A DNA stretch of 64,000 nucleotides from Ensifer adhaerens (GTDB taxonomy: Bacteria; Pseudomonadota; Alphaproteobacteria; Rhizobiales; Rhizobiaceae), in contig NZ_JABEKT010000002.1 in assembly GCF_013283195.1 (NCBI RefSeq), forward strand, positions 1,313,862 through 1,377,861, written 5' to 3'. Position numbers and translations under genes: made by a program. This document shows positions 27,538 to 36,904 of the stretch, piece after piece (positions within the stretch are counted from its first letter, which is position 1; every line of letters starts with the position of its first letter). Below the pieces are notes generated by a model. That model searched no databases and had not been told where the DNA came from. It was given only the letters and a program-made list of their open reading frames with translations.

Positions 27538-28842
27538 GACTTCACCCAAAAGCTTCCTGCTAAGAGATGTCTGTGATTAGTACGCGCCACTAACGGGCTG
27601 CGCGTGGAATTCGGGCTGACTTCCGATGGTGAACAGAGCGAAGCCGCTTACCCAATCACTTAGCGCCAAGAATATCGCGTGCCATAGGACCTCAGTCCTA
27701 TGGCCGCCCCGCAAAGGTCCTATATGCCGCTCGAGCCGGTCGGCTCTACGAGGGTGGAGGCGATCTCGCTTGGTTGCGCCGAATTCGGGCGGGATCCGGA
27801 GATTTCAGTGCGGAGCCTACGCCCGCATATCGACAACGTCGCGACGGGATTGTCCTCACCTCGTGGGTTTCTCGTGCATGTATTCGCGCACGCTTCTTGA
27901 AGTGCTCGGTGCCGTTACATAGTATCGGTAACTATATGTAAATCTGCGCCCCTCAATCAGAAGTACTATAACTTTAGTGATAGGAAACCATCCAATTCTC
28001 TACTTGAGGACGTTGCGCGACTTGGTGACTTCGGCGCACAACGTGGAGCCAGTCTCCAGCCCTGACGAGGGAGCGATCCTGGCGGTGCATGTCGACCCGT
28101 CGAGCCTGCACAAGCTGACCCGTGGTGGCCCTGACTGGACACATAGTTCCCCACGATAGAGGCACTCGGCCCATCGGCGATGATCCCTGAAGGCGAGGCG
28201 GCGGTGCTCGTCGATGTCGGCAGCGGTTGTTGCAGGCGGCGCTCGGCGGCCGGGCTGCAAGCGTATCCGCGGTGAGCCGCCACTGAACTTTGGAGTTAAA
28301 CGAAGCTTCGCCTGACCATCGTCTGAAAGGCCCGCAGACTAGGGTCGCCCCCCCCATGCGACTGAAGTCTGGCCATGGAACGGCCAGGGGGTAGCGACTG
28401 GCTGGTTGGTGACAAACACCTGTCAGAAAAAGTCGTCGGCCGACTGGAGCAGTCTCATCTCGTCGAAGAGAGCTTCGTGCGTGGCGAGCCGTTGCTGACG
28501 ATCGTTGGGCAGGCGATCAAGGGTCGGCTGCAAAAGTGTTCTCGCGTGCGATTGCTGCCAGCCGAATGAAAGGCGGCCTCCATGCAGAACTTGTCTCCCT
28601 CAGAGAAGAGATTGGTTGCAGCTCCAACACGCGCATGAGATGAAGCGTGGCAGCGAAATAGCTTGTCCTGCAGGAACATCCTCGCGATCGGAGCGATGAT
28701 AGCGGCGATGCGGGTTGAAGCAACCAATAGCCCGGCTCCTTCGTAGCCCCCATTCGCGGGTAAAGCCTCATCGGGCCGGTCGTGAAATGGCGCGCAGACG
28801 CTGCCTTAGAAGTCAGTACAGCATCCGAGCTCGGCGTTGCGC
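27538..28842. other. Gene-poor stretch with a palindromic site
   Basis: About 1.3 kb without a convincing gene. It carries the palindromic element at 27684-27725 (separate entry). On the minus strand, about 28434-28590, a coding-like tail reads RTLLQPTLDRLPNDRQQRL, ATHEALFDEMRLLQSADDFF and a stop, but there is no start codon in frame, so it is at best a relic of an unknown gene. The remaining ORFs look like noise. Confidence 0.4.
27684..27725. promoter_or_regulatory. Palindromic element, site 1 (GGACC-N3-GTCC type)
   Basis: CCATAGGACCTCAGTCCTATGG, given here in two parts (CCATAGGAC, CTCA, GTCCTATGG), is a perfect 9-base inverted repeat. About 10 bases later comes AAAGGTCCTAT. The same two-part pattern appears at 34702-34734 and a related one at 37870-37905, so it is probably a regulator-binding site. 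Confidence 0.45.
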
Positions 28843-29195
28843 TCAGCCGAGGCGCGGGCAACCGGGCCTATTGGCAAATGCCACGGTCACGAACCGCCCA
28901 CGTCGCTCACCGTCAACAACGATCTGTCGGCGTGTTACCGCCTGGATCTCAGGATCTCGTACACCAAGTCGCGATGCGCGACGAAGCGCCTGCCGTTCGC
29001 TACAACCCGGCCGCTCATATTCCTCGTCGTAGTATCGGCGGTCTCGGTCTTGATCGCGGAACTGCATGTGTCCGGTCGCCCATCCGGACCTATATAGAGA
29101 TCCAATGATTGCGCCGATGACGTCGATGAAAGGGCAGAAAGGGCGCCCACTGCCAGCAGGCCCGCTGCCAGAAAATTGTGAAGGGACTTTCGCAT
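28843..29195 (-). pseudogene. Small secreted protein gene broken by one frameshift
   Basis: The first frame starts at ATG 29195 with a clean signal peptide (MRKSLHNFLAAGLLAVGALS, then ALSSTSSAQSLDLYIGPDGR). Near 29060 the natural continuation switches frame to QFRDQDRDRRYYDEEYERPG, CSERQALRRASRLGVRDPEI and ends RGRFVTVAFANRPGCPRLG. Together the halves make one coherent secreted protein of about 117 residues with two cysteines, of a type seen in rhizobia. Without a frame change the first half ends in unrelated sequence at 28935. A sequencing error remains possible. Confidence 0.6.
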
Positions 29196-29379
29196 GTCCG
29201 CCTCCTCAGTAAAGTTCAATTGACCATTGAGAACTGAACGATGAAGGACCGGTAAGGTTCCCGATATCTCTGGCGCTTCGTTCCCCGTCGCAAAGACTGG
29301 GAACGCAAATCTCGTCGACCGCGTGAGCAGCCGCTCCGGTCAACGCCTTTCTTCCGCCTTTTCCCGCGCTAAATCCTAG

Positions 29380-31743
29380 ATGCAACAACAGCGCCGGCAG
29401 GAAATGAATAATTCCTCAGACAACTCAAATCGGACCGATGAGCAAAATGCCGCCTCCGGCGCCGAACCAGAACACCTTGGAGTGTCCGTTGAGGCAGTTC
29501 TCAGCTCCAATGACGGCAGAACAGAAAACGGGTCTTCTCCGCAACGAGGTGCGGAAATCACGGCGCCGCATCCTTTGGCGTTCACGGAAAGCAAGCTCGC
29601 GCTTCGCCATCTCGCATCTGCATTTCGACGTGATCTCGGCACGATCGGACGGCATTTCGAGACAGTTTCATCCGCGCTGATCAACACGATCAAATCGGCA
29701 GCGAGCGCTCTGGGCGCACGAATGCCGCACGGTATGAAGTTGAAGGCGGCGACCACGCTGTCTTCCGTGACCAGAGGCATACCCGGTGCGATAGGCGCCA
29801 TCACCACGCCGGTATGGTTTCGTTTCCTGCGAGCTCCGCTACGGTCATGGAAGGTCGGTATTGCGACGGTGCTGCTGAGCGTCTTGATCTTGGCGATCGG
29901 AACGATGACGTGGGCACTGAAGGACGTGCCCTGGAGAGAAATTGCCGATGGCTCTCTGAAACCGATTGTGGTACTTGAAGCCGCTGACGGCAATCCGATC
30001 GTAAGGCAGGGCCCCTTCCAGGGTCGCTACGCCCGATACGAGGAATTCCCCGTACATTTGCTCGATGCAGTGCTTTCAATCGAAGATCGCCGGTTCATGG
30101 ATCACTACGGCGTCGACGCTAGAGGGATCATGCGGGCGATACTCAGAAACTTCCAGGCCGGCACGGTCGTCCAGGGCGGCAGCACCATTACCCAGCAGCT
30201 CATCAAGCTGCAGTATCTTGAAAGCGATCGTACGCTGAAGCGCAAACTGCAGGAGTTGGTCGTCGCATTCTGGCTCGAGTGGAAACTGGGCAAGCGCGAG
30301 ATCCTGACGCGGTACTTGAATTCCGTTTACCTTGGGGCAGGCGCGACGGGAATGCCGGCGGCGGCGCGGATCTACTTCAACAAGGATATCGCCGCACTCA
30401 GCGTGCAGGAGGCCGCCATGCTTGCCGGTCTCCTGAAGGCGCCGAGCCAATTGAATCCGATCGACAATTTTGACGCCGCACGTGAACGGACGGCAACGGT
30501 CCTGGACGCGATGGTAACAAACGGAAAGTTGGGGTCAGAGGACGCGATCGCCGCGAAAGCAGAGTTTGCTGAGTTGCACCCAACCAGCCCGACCCCGCGC
30601 CTGGGCAGCTGGTTCGCAGACTGGATCTCACCCCAGGCCGGCGAAATTGCGGGAGCCTCTCCAGGTTTGACAACAGTGCGCACGACGCTGGTACCCCACC
30701 TTCAACAACTCGCCGAGGAGGTGGTGGCCCGCAATCTTGACAAGGACGGGAAAGCGGTAGGTGCGTCGCAGGCAGCGCTTGTGGCGATGACGCCGGATGG
30801 AGCGGTGGTCGCCATGGTCGGTGGACGAGACTACAAGATCAGCCAGTTCAATCGCGCCGTCTCCGCCAAGAGGCAGCCCGGCTCAACATTCAAGCTATTC
30901 GTCTTTTATGCAGCCCTCAAGAACGGGCTTACCCTGGGTGATAGGGTCTTCGATGGTCCGATTGAAATCGACGGTTGGTCGCCGCAAAACTCGACCGGCC
31001 GCTACCGCGGTTGGGTGACACTTGCCGAAGCCTTCGCCCGATCCTTGAATGGCGCGACCGTCGCGCTGGCGCAGGACGTGGGCGTCGAGAATGTTATCGC
31101 CGCCGCGAGGGACCTTGGTATCGACGCTCCACTTAATCCGGTGCCGGCATTGGCGCTTGGATCATCCGAAGTCAATTTGCTTGATCTGACGGGCGCCTAT
31201 GCTTCGATCCGTCTTGGCAAATCTCCTGTCGAACCTTGGGGCGTCATCGACTTTCAGGCGTCCGGCCAAACCAGGGCCTTCCGCGTCGGGCCGCTGGTTC
31301 CAGCAACTATCGATCTCGCCTCCTACCAACAGGACTTGGTGAGCCTACTGCAGCTCGTGGTCGAGCGCGGCACTGGCCAAGACGCTTCGCCGGGCGCATT
31401 TGCTGCCGGGAAGACAGGCACCAGCCAGAACAACCGCGATGCCTGGTTTGTAGGTTTTACGGAGGATCTCGTTGCGGGCGTCTGGGTCGGCAACGATGAC
31501 GATACACCAATGAAAGGCGTGACCGGTGGAGCGCTTCCGGCGCGCATCTGGCGGGACTTCATGCATGCGGCTATGTCGCAACCGGCACAGCCGATTGATC
31601 CGGAGACCGGGCTCATGACAAGCCAAAGAACGCCTGCGGCATCCTGCAACATCAGAGCTTGCGCCCGGAGTTATCGATCGTTTCGGGCTTCCGATTGCAC
31701 CTACCAACCCTATCGGGGAGAGCGACGGCTGTGTGAGAGGTAA
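29380..31743 (+). CDS. Class A penicillin-binding protein (PBP1A family) with BA14K-like tail
   Basis: A 787-residue bifunctional peptidoglycan synthase. A long N-terminal cytoplasmic part (about 160 residues) precedes one membrane helix (VGIATVLLSVLILAIGTMTW). The GT51 glycosyltransferase domain shows AVLSIEDRRFMDHYGVDARG, QGGSTITQQLIKLQYL and KREILTRYLNSVYLGAGATG. The transpeptidase domain shows the active-site Ser in QPGSTFKLF, SLN in ARSLNGATVAL and KTG in AGKTGTSQNNRDAWF. The last 30 residues (IRACARSYRSFRASDCTYQP, YRGERRLCER) match the BA14K C-terminal motif. The start ATG at 29380 has no strong ribosome site; 29404 is an alternative. Confidence 0.9.
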   Translation: MQQQRRQEMNNSSDNSNRTDEQNAASGAEPEHLGVSVEAVLSSNDGRTENGSSPQRGAEITAPHPLAFTESKLALRHLASAFRRDLGTIGRHFETVSSALINTIKSAASALGARMPHGMKLKAATTLSSVTRGIPGAIGAITTPVWFRFLRAPLRSWKVGIATVLLSVLILAIGTMTWALKDVPWREIADGSLKPIVVLEAADGNPIVRQGPFQGRYARYEEFPVHLLDAVLSIEDRRFMDHYGVDARGIMRAILRNFQAGTVVQGGSTITQQLIKLQYLESDRTLKRKLQELVVAFWLEWKLGKREILTRYLNSVYLGAGATGMPAAARIYFNKDIAALSVQEAAMLAGLLKAPSQLNPIDNFDAARERTATVLDAMVTNGKLGSEDAIAAKAEFAELHPTSPTPRLGSWFADWISPQAGEIAGASPGLTTVRTTLVPHLQQLAEEVVARNLDKDGKAVGASQAALVAMTPDGAVVAMVGGRDYKISQFNRAVSAKRQPGSTFKLFVFYAALKNGLTLGDRVFDGPIEIDGWSPQNSTGRYRGWVTLAEAFARSLNGATVALAQDVGVENVIAAARDLGIDAPLNPVPALALGSSEVNLLDLTGAYASIRLGKSPVEPWGVIDFQASGQTRAFRVGPLVPATIDLASYQQDLVSLLQLVVERGTGQDASPGAFAAGKTGTSQNNRDAWFVGFTEDLVAGVWVGNDDDTPMKGVTGGALPARIWRDFMHAAMSQPAQPIDPETGLMTSQRTPAASCNIRACARSYRSFRASDCTYQPYRGERRLCER

Positions 31744-31764
31744 CGACCAGGTTGCCACTTGGCC

Positions 31765-31935
31765 TGGACCCATTTACCAAATACGCTCTGCGCAACCCAG
31801 ACCCGATCCTGACATCGATACCCCTCACCTTCCTGCACTGAAAATTGCGGTTCTGCTGTTCGAGCGTCCAAACGGGCGCGAGCCGAACGCCAAGGCCCGC
31901 CGAGCCGGGCAGGCCATTGGCGTTAAAGTTGAAGG
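31765..31935 (-). pseudogene. LysR-type regulator C-terminal relic (copy C)
   Basis: The minus strand encodes GSAGLGVRLAPVWTLEQQNR, NFQCRKVRGIDVRIGSGLRR before similarity is lost. This parallels SAGLGIGFAPEWTLDLPNRN, FELRKVRGVDFRIGLGVAWS in copy B. Only about 50 codons are left. Confidence 0.6.
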
Positions 31936-32080
31936 TCAGACATAAAGCGTCGCATCTGAGCGGCAAATCGCTGGCATCGGGCTCGACCCTGTCAGGCACC
32001 GTCGAAGGATACTCCCGCGTTGTTGCGAAGTCAGTGCTCAACGGGTCGATGTGGGCGCGCATGCGCAGTCGCATGAAATC

Positions 32081-32135
32081 ATTTGCTACTGCCACTTCGG
32101 GACTACGCTAAGCGCAGCAACGGCTGCCTCTACCA
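32081..32135 (+). pseudogene. Relic of the 145-residue hypothetical gene
   Basis: The plus strand reads EIICYCHFGTTLSAATAA, matching DVVCYCRFGTTVSAAAAA in the intact gene at 6468-6905. No more than about 18 codons can be aligned by eye. Confidence 0.5.
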
Positions 32136-32587
32136 TCAGATCAACCTTGATCGAGTGATCGCCAAGAGTGCGCTGGCACCCAATGCTGCAACTAGGCTTG
32201 GGTGCTCGGCAGAACGGTGTCGGCAATTAGATGTGGAGCTCACCAGGATGCTCCGGTTGAAACCGAGGCGAGAAGTCGTACATGGGTCCTGTTATGCAGA
32301 TACATTTTGCGATGTTCTTTTGCTCGGCCCGCGCGCAATTCCATCCGGTGACCCTCCCTCACTTTACGCGTCCCCCTCGAAGCATGTCACCCGCGAGTCC
32401 CTAAGGACGAGTTCCGGCTTGTCGAGCGAGCGCGACCACCGCTTCGCGATCTATCGCGAGATCAGCCAAATCCGCCTGCAACACCCGTCCACTTCCAGCT
32501 CTATTTATCGGTCGACCCGAACAACAACGTCACCATCACTTGACGCATCCGCACACTGCAATACCTTCCGTGAAGGGGGGAACAAGT

Positions 32588-32977
32588 ATGCTCAATGAAC
32601 CAGTTGACCAAAGTAACGTCGAGGACGTCATTGAGCCTGGCACCCGCTGGCTTGTGCCACAAAGCGTCGCGATAGAGATCCTTCATCCTTCGTTGCTTAC
32701 AGCGCTCGAGCAACGAGGCGATACGAATGACTTTCAGGGCTTTATCACGCGGATCTACGACATGCCGCACGATATTGCGAATGGCTCCTTTCACATTGCC
32801 GTCAATCTGACAACGTCTGAGGCCGTGGGGCTGCACACCGTCAGTATGGTACTGGGCGAGAAGTATCGCGAAGAAATCGAACTTGCGATCGGACCAATCT
32901 GGGTCGATGCCGGCGGAGAAGACGAGGCGGCGACGGAACTGTACGCAATTCTGAAAGATGTCGGACGCCTCGCCTGA
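32588..32977 (+). CDS. Hypothetical protein, 129 residues
   Basis: Unrecognised soluble protein. The ATG at 32588 follows a strong GGGGGGAA ribosome site; the in-frame ATG at 32540 has none. The sequence looks genuinely coding (RWLVPQSVAIEILHPSLLTA, DFQGFITRIYDMPHDIANGS, YREEIELAIGPIWVDAGGED). It has no signal peptide or membrane segment. It stands alone between relics and a convergent DUF892 gene. Confidence 0.65.
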   Translation: MLNEPVDQSNVEDVIEPGTRWLVPQSVAIEILHPSLLTALEQRGDTNDFQGFITRIYDMPHDIANGSFHIAVNLTTSEAVGLHTVSMVLGEKYREEIELAIGPIWVDAGGEDEAATELYAILKDVGRLA

Positions 32978-33179
32978 ACTCCATCATCAAATGTGGGCGG
33001 TCCCGCGGAACTGGCAGCGTGCGGGCATCTCGTGTCCGGGTCGTCGGATTAGTCTGGCTGATCACGACGGTTACTTGATCGCTCACTTGCCGGCTTTGTG
33101 GTGTCTGCTCCTGCGCGAGCCCGCGCTATGAAACGCTGACGTGAGCAAGCAGCAGCCCGCCGCGAAATATGAAATGGAA

Positions 33180-33201
33180 AAGGGCGGACATTGCCGCCCT
33201 T
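33180..33201 (-). terminator. Terminator after the DUF892 gene
   Basis: On the minus strand AAGGGCGG, a six-base loop and CCGCCCTT are followed by TTCC, 8 bases after the stop codon of the DUF892 gene. The 8-base perfect stem with a short T-rich tail fits a rho-independent terminator. Confidence 0.7.
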
Positions 33202-33208
33202 GTTATTA

Positions 33209-33703
33209 CTATGCGGCTTTGAAGCGCGCCGAGGTCTTGTTAATCGATGTGACGGCCAAGTTGGTGAGCTTGTTGTTGGTCGCCTTCTCCTGGTCGAGGA
33301 TCTCGCTCAAAAGTTTGTGCGCCTCATCATGGCCGAGGTCCTTTGCCCATTCGCGAAGCGAACCATAGCGGGCGATCTCATAGTGTTCGACAGCTTGGCA
33401 AGCAGCCAGAAGACCGGCGTCAAGTGCCGTCCCTTCAGCCTCTTTCATCAAGCCGTCGGCCTCCTTGATCAGACCTTCGATGGCATCGCATTTTTCGCCG
33501 GATGCCGTCTTGCCGATTGACTTGAAGACCTGCTCCAACTTCTTGATCTGCTCTTTCGTTTCCGAAAGGTGGTCCTCGGCTGCCTTCTTCAGTTCGGCGC
33601 TGTTTGCGGCCTTGGCGACCTTTGGAAGCGCCTTGGTGATGGCGTTCTCGGCAAAATAAACGTCCTGCAGCGTGTGTTCGAAAATATCAGCCAGCGATTT
33701 CAT
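33209..33703 (-). CDS. YciE/YciF ferritin-like protein (DUF892)
   Basis: A 164-residue ferritin-like stress protein of the YciE/YciF family. Typical features: MKSLADIFEHTLQDVYFAEN, ITKALPKVAKAANSAELKKA, HLSETKEQIKKLEQVF and LLAACQAVEHYEIARYGSLR, with Glu/His residues that bind a dimetal centre in the four-helix bundle. The ATG at 33703 is preceded by AAGGGAGAACGTTT, a clear ribosome site; the longer frame to 33856 is not supported. Homologues are induced by osmotic, oxidative or general stress. A GGAAC motif lies about 55 bases upstream, but its -10 partner is weak. Confidence 0.88.
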   Translation of the reverse strand: MKSLADIFEHTLQDVYFAENAITKALPKVAKAANSAELKKAAEDHLSETKEQIKKLEQVFKSIGKTASGEKCDAIEGLIKEADGLMKEAEGTALDAGLLAACQAVEHYEIARYGSLREWAKDLGHDEAHKLLSEILDQEKATNNKLTNLAVTSINKTSARFKAA

Positions 33704-33827
33704 AAACGTTCTCCCTTGATTGTATGCAGGGGAGAAAGCATCCAAATGCGAAATCGTTCCAGTTCGCCGGTCTAAAATGCGGTGCGCCAGGGCGACGGGG
33801 GGCAAACCGGAGCAATGCCAGCAAGAA

Positions 33828-33869
33828 CGCCGAGCCCCAGTTGTCCACCACGACAACTGGGGCTCGGCG
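33828..33869. terminator. Strong 18-bp inverted repeat
   Basis: CGCCGAGCCCCAGTTGTC, six-base loop, then GACAACTGGGGCTCGGCG: a perfect 18-base stem 40 bases beyond the stop of the minus-strand gene 33909-34580. On that strand it is followed by TTCTTG. It most likely ends transcription of that gene and isolates it from the DUF892 promoter. Confidence 0.75.
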
Positions 33870-33908
33870 AATATCGGCTTGGGTCTACCTGGTTGGCCAA
33901 CCGGCCTG

Positions 33909-34580
33909 TTAATCCACGGACGGGGGAGGAAGCGTGTCGCGGATCTGGTCTATCTTGCCAACCTCGGGTCCAACTCCAAGAATATCCTTGGCTTCGTCAA
34001 GCACCTCATCGGTAACGATGCCATCCTTCGTGAAGCTGGCCAGCGCATCGCGCAATGCCTCGTCGCTGAGAGCCGGGTCACTTGGGATGGCGTCGACGCC
34101 GTTCTCCGCTTCGAACTCGGCGTAGGCCATCGCGTACGCAGAAACCGCAGCCATACGCGGATCGTTCGAGTTGATATAGGCGTGATAGTTGCGGTTCAGC
34201 GAGCGTAGCCCCGGAGTGCCGACGCCGGCACCGACCGGTTCCGCCTTGGCCAGCTTGTCCGCTTTGGCAGGTTTTCTTGTTGTCTCGGGTGATTTGTCGC
34301 GTGTGAAGAACGACTTCAACGTCGACTTGTCGCTGGCTTTGCTGGACCGGGAGTCCTTGTTTGCGCGCGCGGCTTCCGATTTCCCATGGCTGGAACCTGA
34401 GCCCCCGCCGTGGCTGCCGCCATTTCCGTTGCCGCTCCCACCACCTCCACCGCCACCGGAATTGCCATGGCCGTCCTTGGCAAGGGCAGTGCCTGGCGCG
34501 CCGACCATCCCGCCCACCGGAAGAGTTACGGCCAAACTCAGCGCCACGACGCCACGAGCGATTGCTTTGTTGAAAACCAT
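33909..34580 (-). CDS. Gly/Ser-rich secreted hypothetical protein
   Basis: A 223-residue exported protein. The ATG at 34580 has an ideal GGAGG ribosome site 8 bases away. Signal peptide: AIARGVVALSLAVTLPVGGM, cleaved near TALAKD. A low-complexity Gly/Ser/Asn/His stretch (residues about 38-65) follows, then a basic Lys/Ser-rich linker, then a folded-looking C-terminal half (SLNRNYHAYINSNDPRMAAV, SAYAMAYAEFEAENGVDAIP). No enzyme motif is visible. The gene diverges from the two-component operon, with palindromic site 2 between them. A similar Gly/Asn-rich protein lies at 36894-37370, on the other side of that operon. Confidence 0.7.
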   Translation of the reverse strand: MVFNKAIARGVVALSLAVTLPVGGMVGAPGTALAKDGHGNSGGGGGGGSGNGNGGSHGGGSGSSHGKSEAARANKDSRSSKASDKSTLKSFFTRDKSPETTRKPAKADKLAKAEPVGAGVGTPGLRSLNRNYHAYINSNDPRMAAVSAYAMAYAEFEAENGVDAIPSDPALSDEALRDALASFTKDGIVTDEVLDEAKDILGVGPEVGKIDQIRDTLPPPSVD

Positions 34581-34701
34581 TAGAATTCCTCCTAGGATCG
34601 CCGCGGCACAGGGGGTTGACAAAGGCCGGGCTTGTAGAAGGTCCGAACTTATCTTGGGCAAAAGTGAGCGGCTATGCCCCCCGGACCATTGCTGCAGCCG
34701 A

Positions 34702-34734
34702 TCGGACCTTGGTCCTATCCGGCAGACAGCCAAA
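34702..34734. promoter_or_regulatory. Palindromic element, site 2 (GGACC-N2-GGTCC)
   Basis: GGACCTTGGTCCTAT, then 13 bases, then AAAGGTCCGAC. It lies roughly midway between the divergent Gly-rich gene (start 34580) and the histidine kinase gene (start 34857), so it could control both. Same two-part layout as site 1. Confidence 0.5.
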
Positions 34735-34856
34735 GGTCCGACAAGGATTGAGAACCGATCCACAGCATTGACCGGCCTGTCCAAGCGGTTAGGCTATCGT
34801 GGGTTTGTTGTCCTACAACGACGCTGGCAACCCAGCGGTCGATCCCGGGAAGTCTC

Positions 34857-36251
34857 TTGCGCGCCAACCAACTCATCAAAAATTGGAACTCCCGATCGCT
34901 GGCGAGTCAGTTCCTGCTGATAGGTGGCCTCGTTGCAATCTCTGCAATGGTGCTGGTCGGTGCGTTTGTTTCACGCATTATCGAGGAGGCGGTCACGCGG
35001 AACTCCGCCGCAACCACGGCTCTTTATGTGGACAGTGTGATCGCACCGCTATTGCCCGATATGCAACGGACACAGGTGCTTGACGGTGCAGTTGCGCGCG
35101 CACTCGACGAAACGCTTGGCCAAGGAGCACTGGGGGACCGCCTTTTGTCCTTCCGGCTGTGGCGGGCAGACGGGACGGTCCTCTATTCCAGCGACGAGGC
35201 TCAAGTTGGAAAAAGGCTCGAACTCAGCGACGAGCTTCGAACGGCGTTTTCGGGCAGCATGGTGGCGCTGTTCGATCAATCAGGGGAGCAGCCCGACAGA
35301 CGCCCAGCCGACATGCCGGTCCTTGAGATCTATAATCCGGTGCTGCAACCGTGGTCGGGAGCCGTCGTCGCCGTCTCGGAGTTTCATGAAGTCTCCTACG
35401 ACTTTCAACACGGCCTGAAGCAAGCGCGGTTATATACCTGGCTGGCGGTCGCGGCATTTACCCTCGCCTTTTTCGTGGTCCTTTCCGCGATCGTGCTGCG
35501 AGGCAGCCGGACGATTGAAAGCCAGCGCCACGCGCTCAAGGAGCGGATCGCGGAGCTTTCGACGCTGCTTGAGCAGAACGAAGGGTTGCGCGCGAGACTT
35601 CAGCGCGCCTCGCAACGCACGACTGCGCTCAACGAAAGCCATCTGCGTCGCATCGGCGCTGATCTGCACGATGGGCCGGCTCAGTTGCTGGCCTTCGCTT
35701 CCCTGCGGCTCGACAGCGGTGCTTTCACCAACCCGAAATCGGCACGCACCGCACGCGAGCGCGTCATAGGCGAAATCAAGGAAAGTCTGGATGAGGCGAT
35801 GCAGGAGATCCGGACGATCTGCAGCGGCCTCGTCCTGCCGCAGATTGAGACCGCGACCCTGCCCGAGATCTTGAAGCGGGTGGTTCACGCTCATCAACAG
35901 CGAACGGGGACGATGGTGCAGCTGTCGATTGTCGACCCACCGGCTGATATCTCGCTTTCGGCAAAAATCTGCATATACCGGTTCGTACAGGAAGCCCTCA
36001 ACAACGCCTATCGTCATGCCAGAGGCGCCGGACAACGTGTCTTGCAATCGGTGACGGGTGACTACGTGACGATCGAAGTCGGCGACAATGGACCCGGCTT
36101 CGACCCCGATCGCGTCGAGCCAACCGGACTTGGTCTTGAGGGATTGAGAGAGCGTATCGAGAGTTTGGGCGGAACCTTCGAGATTATGGTCTCTACCTCC
36201 GGCACTCTCGTTCGTATGACAATCAGCACCGAGGAGACAAAAGCGGCATGA
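34857..36251 (+). CDS. Sensor histidine kinase, NarL-partner type
   Basis: A 464-residue membrane histidine kinase. TM1 (about 17-38, [20 protein letters not shown]) and TM2 (about 193-214) bracket a periplasmic sensor region of about 150 residues. A coiled linker follows, then a HisKA_3 dimerisation domain with the phospho-acceptor His271 in [14 protein letters not shown] and an HATPase domain ([24 protein letters not shown]-like [29 protein letters not shown]). The start is a TTG at 34857, needed to include TM1, with GGGAAG upstream. Its stop overlaps the response regulator start (ATGA). The signal is unknown. Confidence 0.88.
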   Translation: MRANQLIKNWNSRSLASQFLLIGGLVAISAMVLVGAFVSRIIEEAVTRNSAATTALYVDSVIAPLLPDMQRTQVLDGAVARALDETLGQGALGDRLLSFRLWRADGTVLYSSDEAQVGKRLELSDELRTAFSGSMVALFDQSGEQPDRRPADMPVLEIYNPVLQPWSGAVVAVSEFHEVSYDFQHGLKQARLYTWLAVAAFTLAFFVVLSAIVLRGSRTIESQRHALKERIAELSTLLEQNEGLRARLQRASQRTTALNESHLRRIGADLHDGPAQLLAFASLRLDSGAFTNPKSARTARERVIGEIKESLDEAMQEIRTICSGLVLPQIETATLPEILKRVVHAHQQRTGTMVQLSIVDPPADISLSAKICIYRFVQEALNNAYRHARGAGQRVLQSVTGDYVTIEVGDNGPGFDPDRVEPTGLGLEGLRERIESLGGTFEIMVSTSGTLVRMTISTEETKAA

Positions 36252-36904
36252 CGACAGCGATACGCGTGGCCGTGGTCGACGACCATCCCTTGTTTCGAGA
36301 GGGCGTGACAAGGAGTCTGCTGGAGATCGGTGGCTTCGAGATCGTTGCTGAGGGGAGTTCCAGGGACGAAGCCCTGCTTATTGCCGAGAACCTACGTCCG
36401 GACGTCTTGCTACTGGACATCTCGATGCCCGGGGGCGGTTTGAACGCAATCCTCCCGATCCTCGAGTTGTCGCCATCACAGAAAATTATCATGCTGACCG
36501 TTTCCGAGACCAGCGACGATGTCACCGCGGCCCTTGACCGAGGCGCGCTCGGATATGTCCTTAAGGGGGTCGGCGGTCGAGCGCTTGCGGAAATCATTCG
36601 CGGCGTCGCGACGGGCGAAAGCTACGTCACTCCCGCACTCTCGGCCAAACTCCTTTCCAACCGGGCACGCGCGACAACAAACCTGACGGCCCTGGTCGCC
36701 AGCCTGACCCCGCGCGAACACGAAGTGCTGCAGTTTGTCGCCGCAGGCATGAGCAACAAGCACGTCGCCCGGAAGCTCGACCTTCAGGAAAAAACAGTAA
36801 AGCACCATATGACGCAGATCATGGCCAAACTCGGTGTCACCAACCGGACTGAGGCCGCCATGCTACTGCGCGACGCGGCCGATTGGCGTCCTCTCACGGA
36901 GTGA
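36248..36904 (+). CDS. NarL/LuxR-type response regulator
   Basis: A 218-residue response regulator. The receiver domain (1-120) has the acidic pair in [13 protein letters not shown], the phospho-acceptor Asp57 in [12 protein letters not shown] and the conserved Lys in GYVLKGVGG. The C-terminal LuxR HTH (about 150-210) reads [40 protein letters not shown]. It is the cognate partner of the kinase with which it overlaps. NarL-type regulators bind short palindromes, so the GGACC-type sites nearby are candidates for its targets. The 3' end overlaps the convergent gene 36894-37370 by 11 bases. Confidence 0.92.
   Translation: MTTAIRVAVVDDHPLFREGVTRSLLEIGGFEIVAEGSSRDEALLIAENLRPDVLLLDISMPGGGLNAILPILELSPSQKIIMLTVSETSDDVTAALDRGALGYVLKGVGGRALAEIIRGVATGESYVTPALSAKLLSNRARATTNLTALVASLTPREHEVLQFVAAGMSNKHVARKLDLQEKTVKHHMTQIMAKLGVTNRTEAAMLLRDAADWRPLTE

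Larger units (their letters stand above)
31744..32587. other. Relic-containing stretch, about 840 bases
   Basis: No intact gene. It contains a LysR C-terminal relic (31765-31935, minus) and a short relic of the 145-residue gene (32081-32135, plus). The remaining 450 bases upstream of the gene at 32588 show nothing recognisable apart from that gene's ribosome site. Confidence 0.5.

Noticed and set aside
33731-33760. Possible general-stress (EcfG-type) promoter before the DUF892 gene: GGAAC about 17 bases from a CTTTC on the minus strand
   Set aside because: The -35 fits but the -10 does not match the usual CGTT, so it is not listed as a feature.
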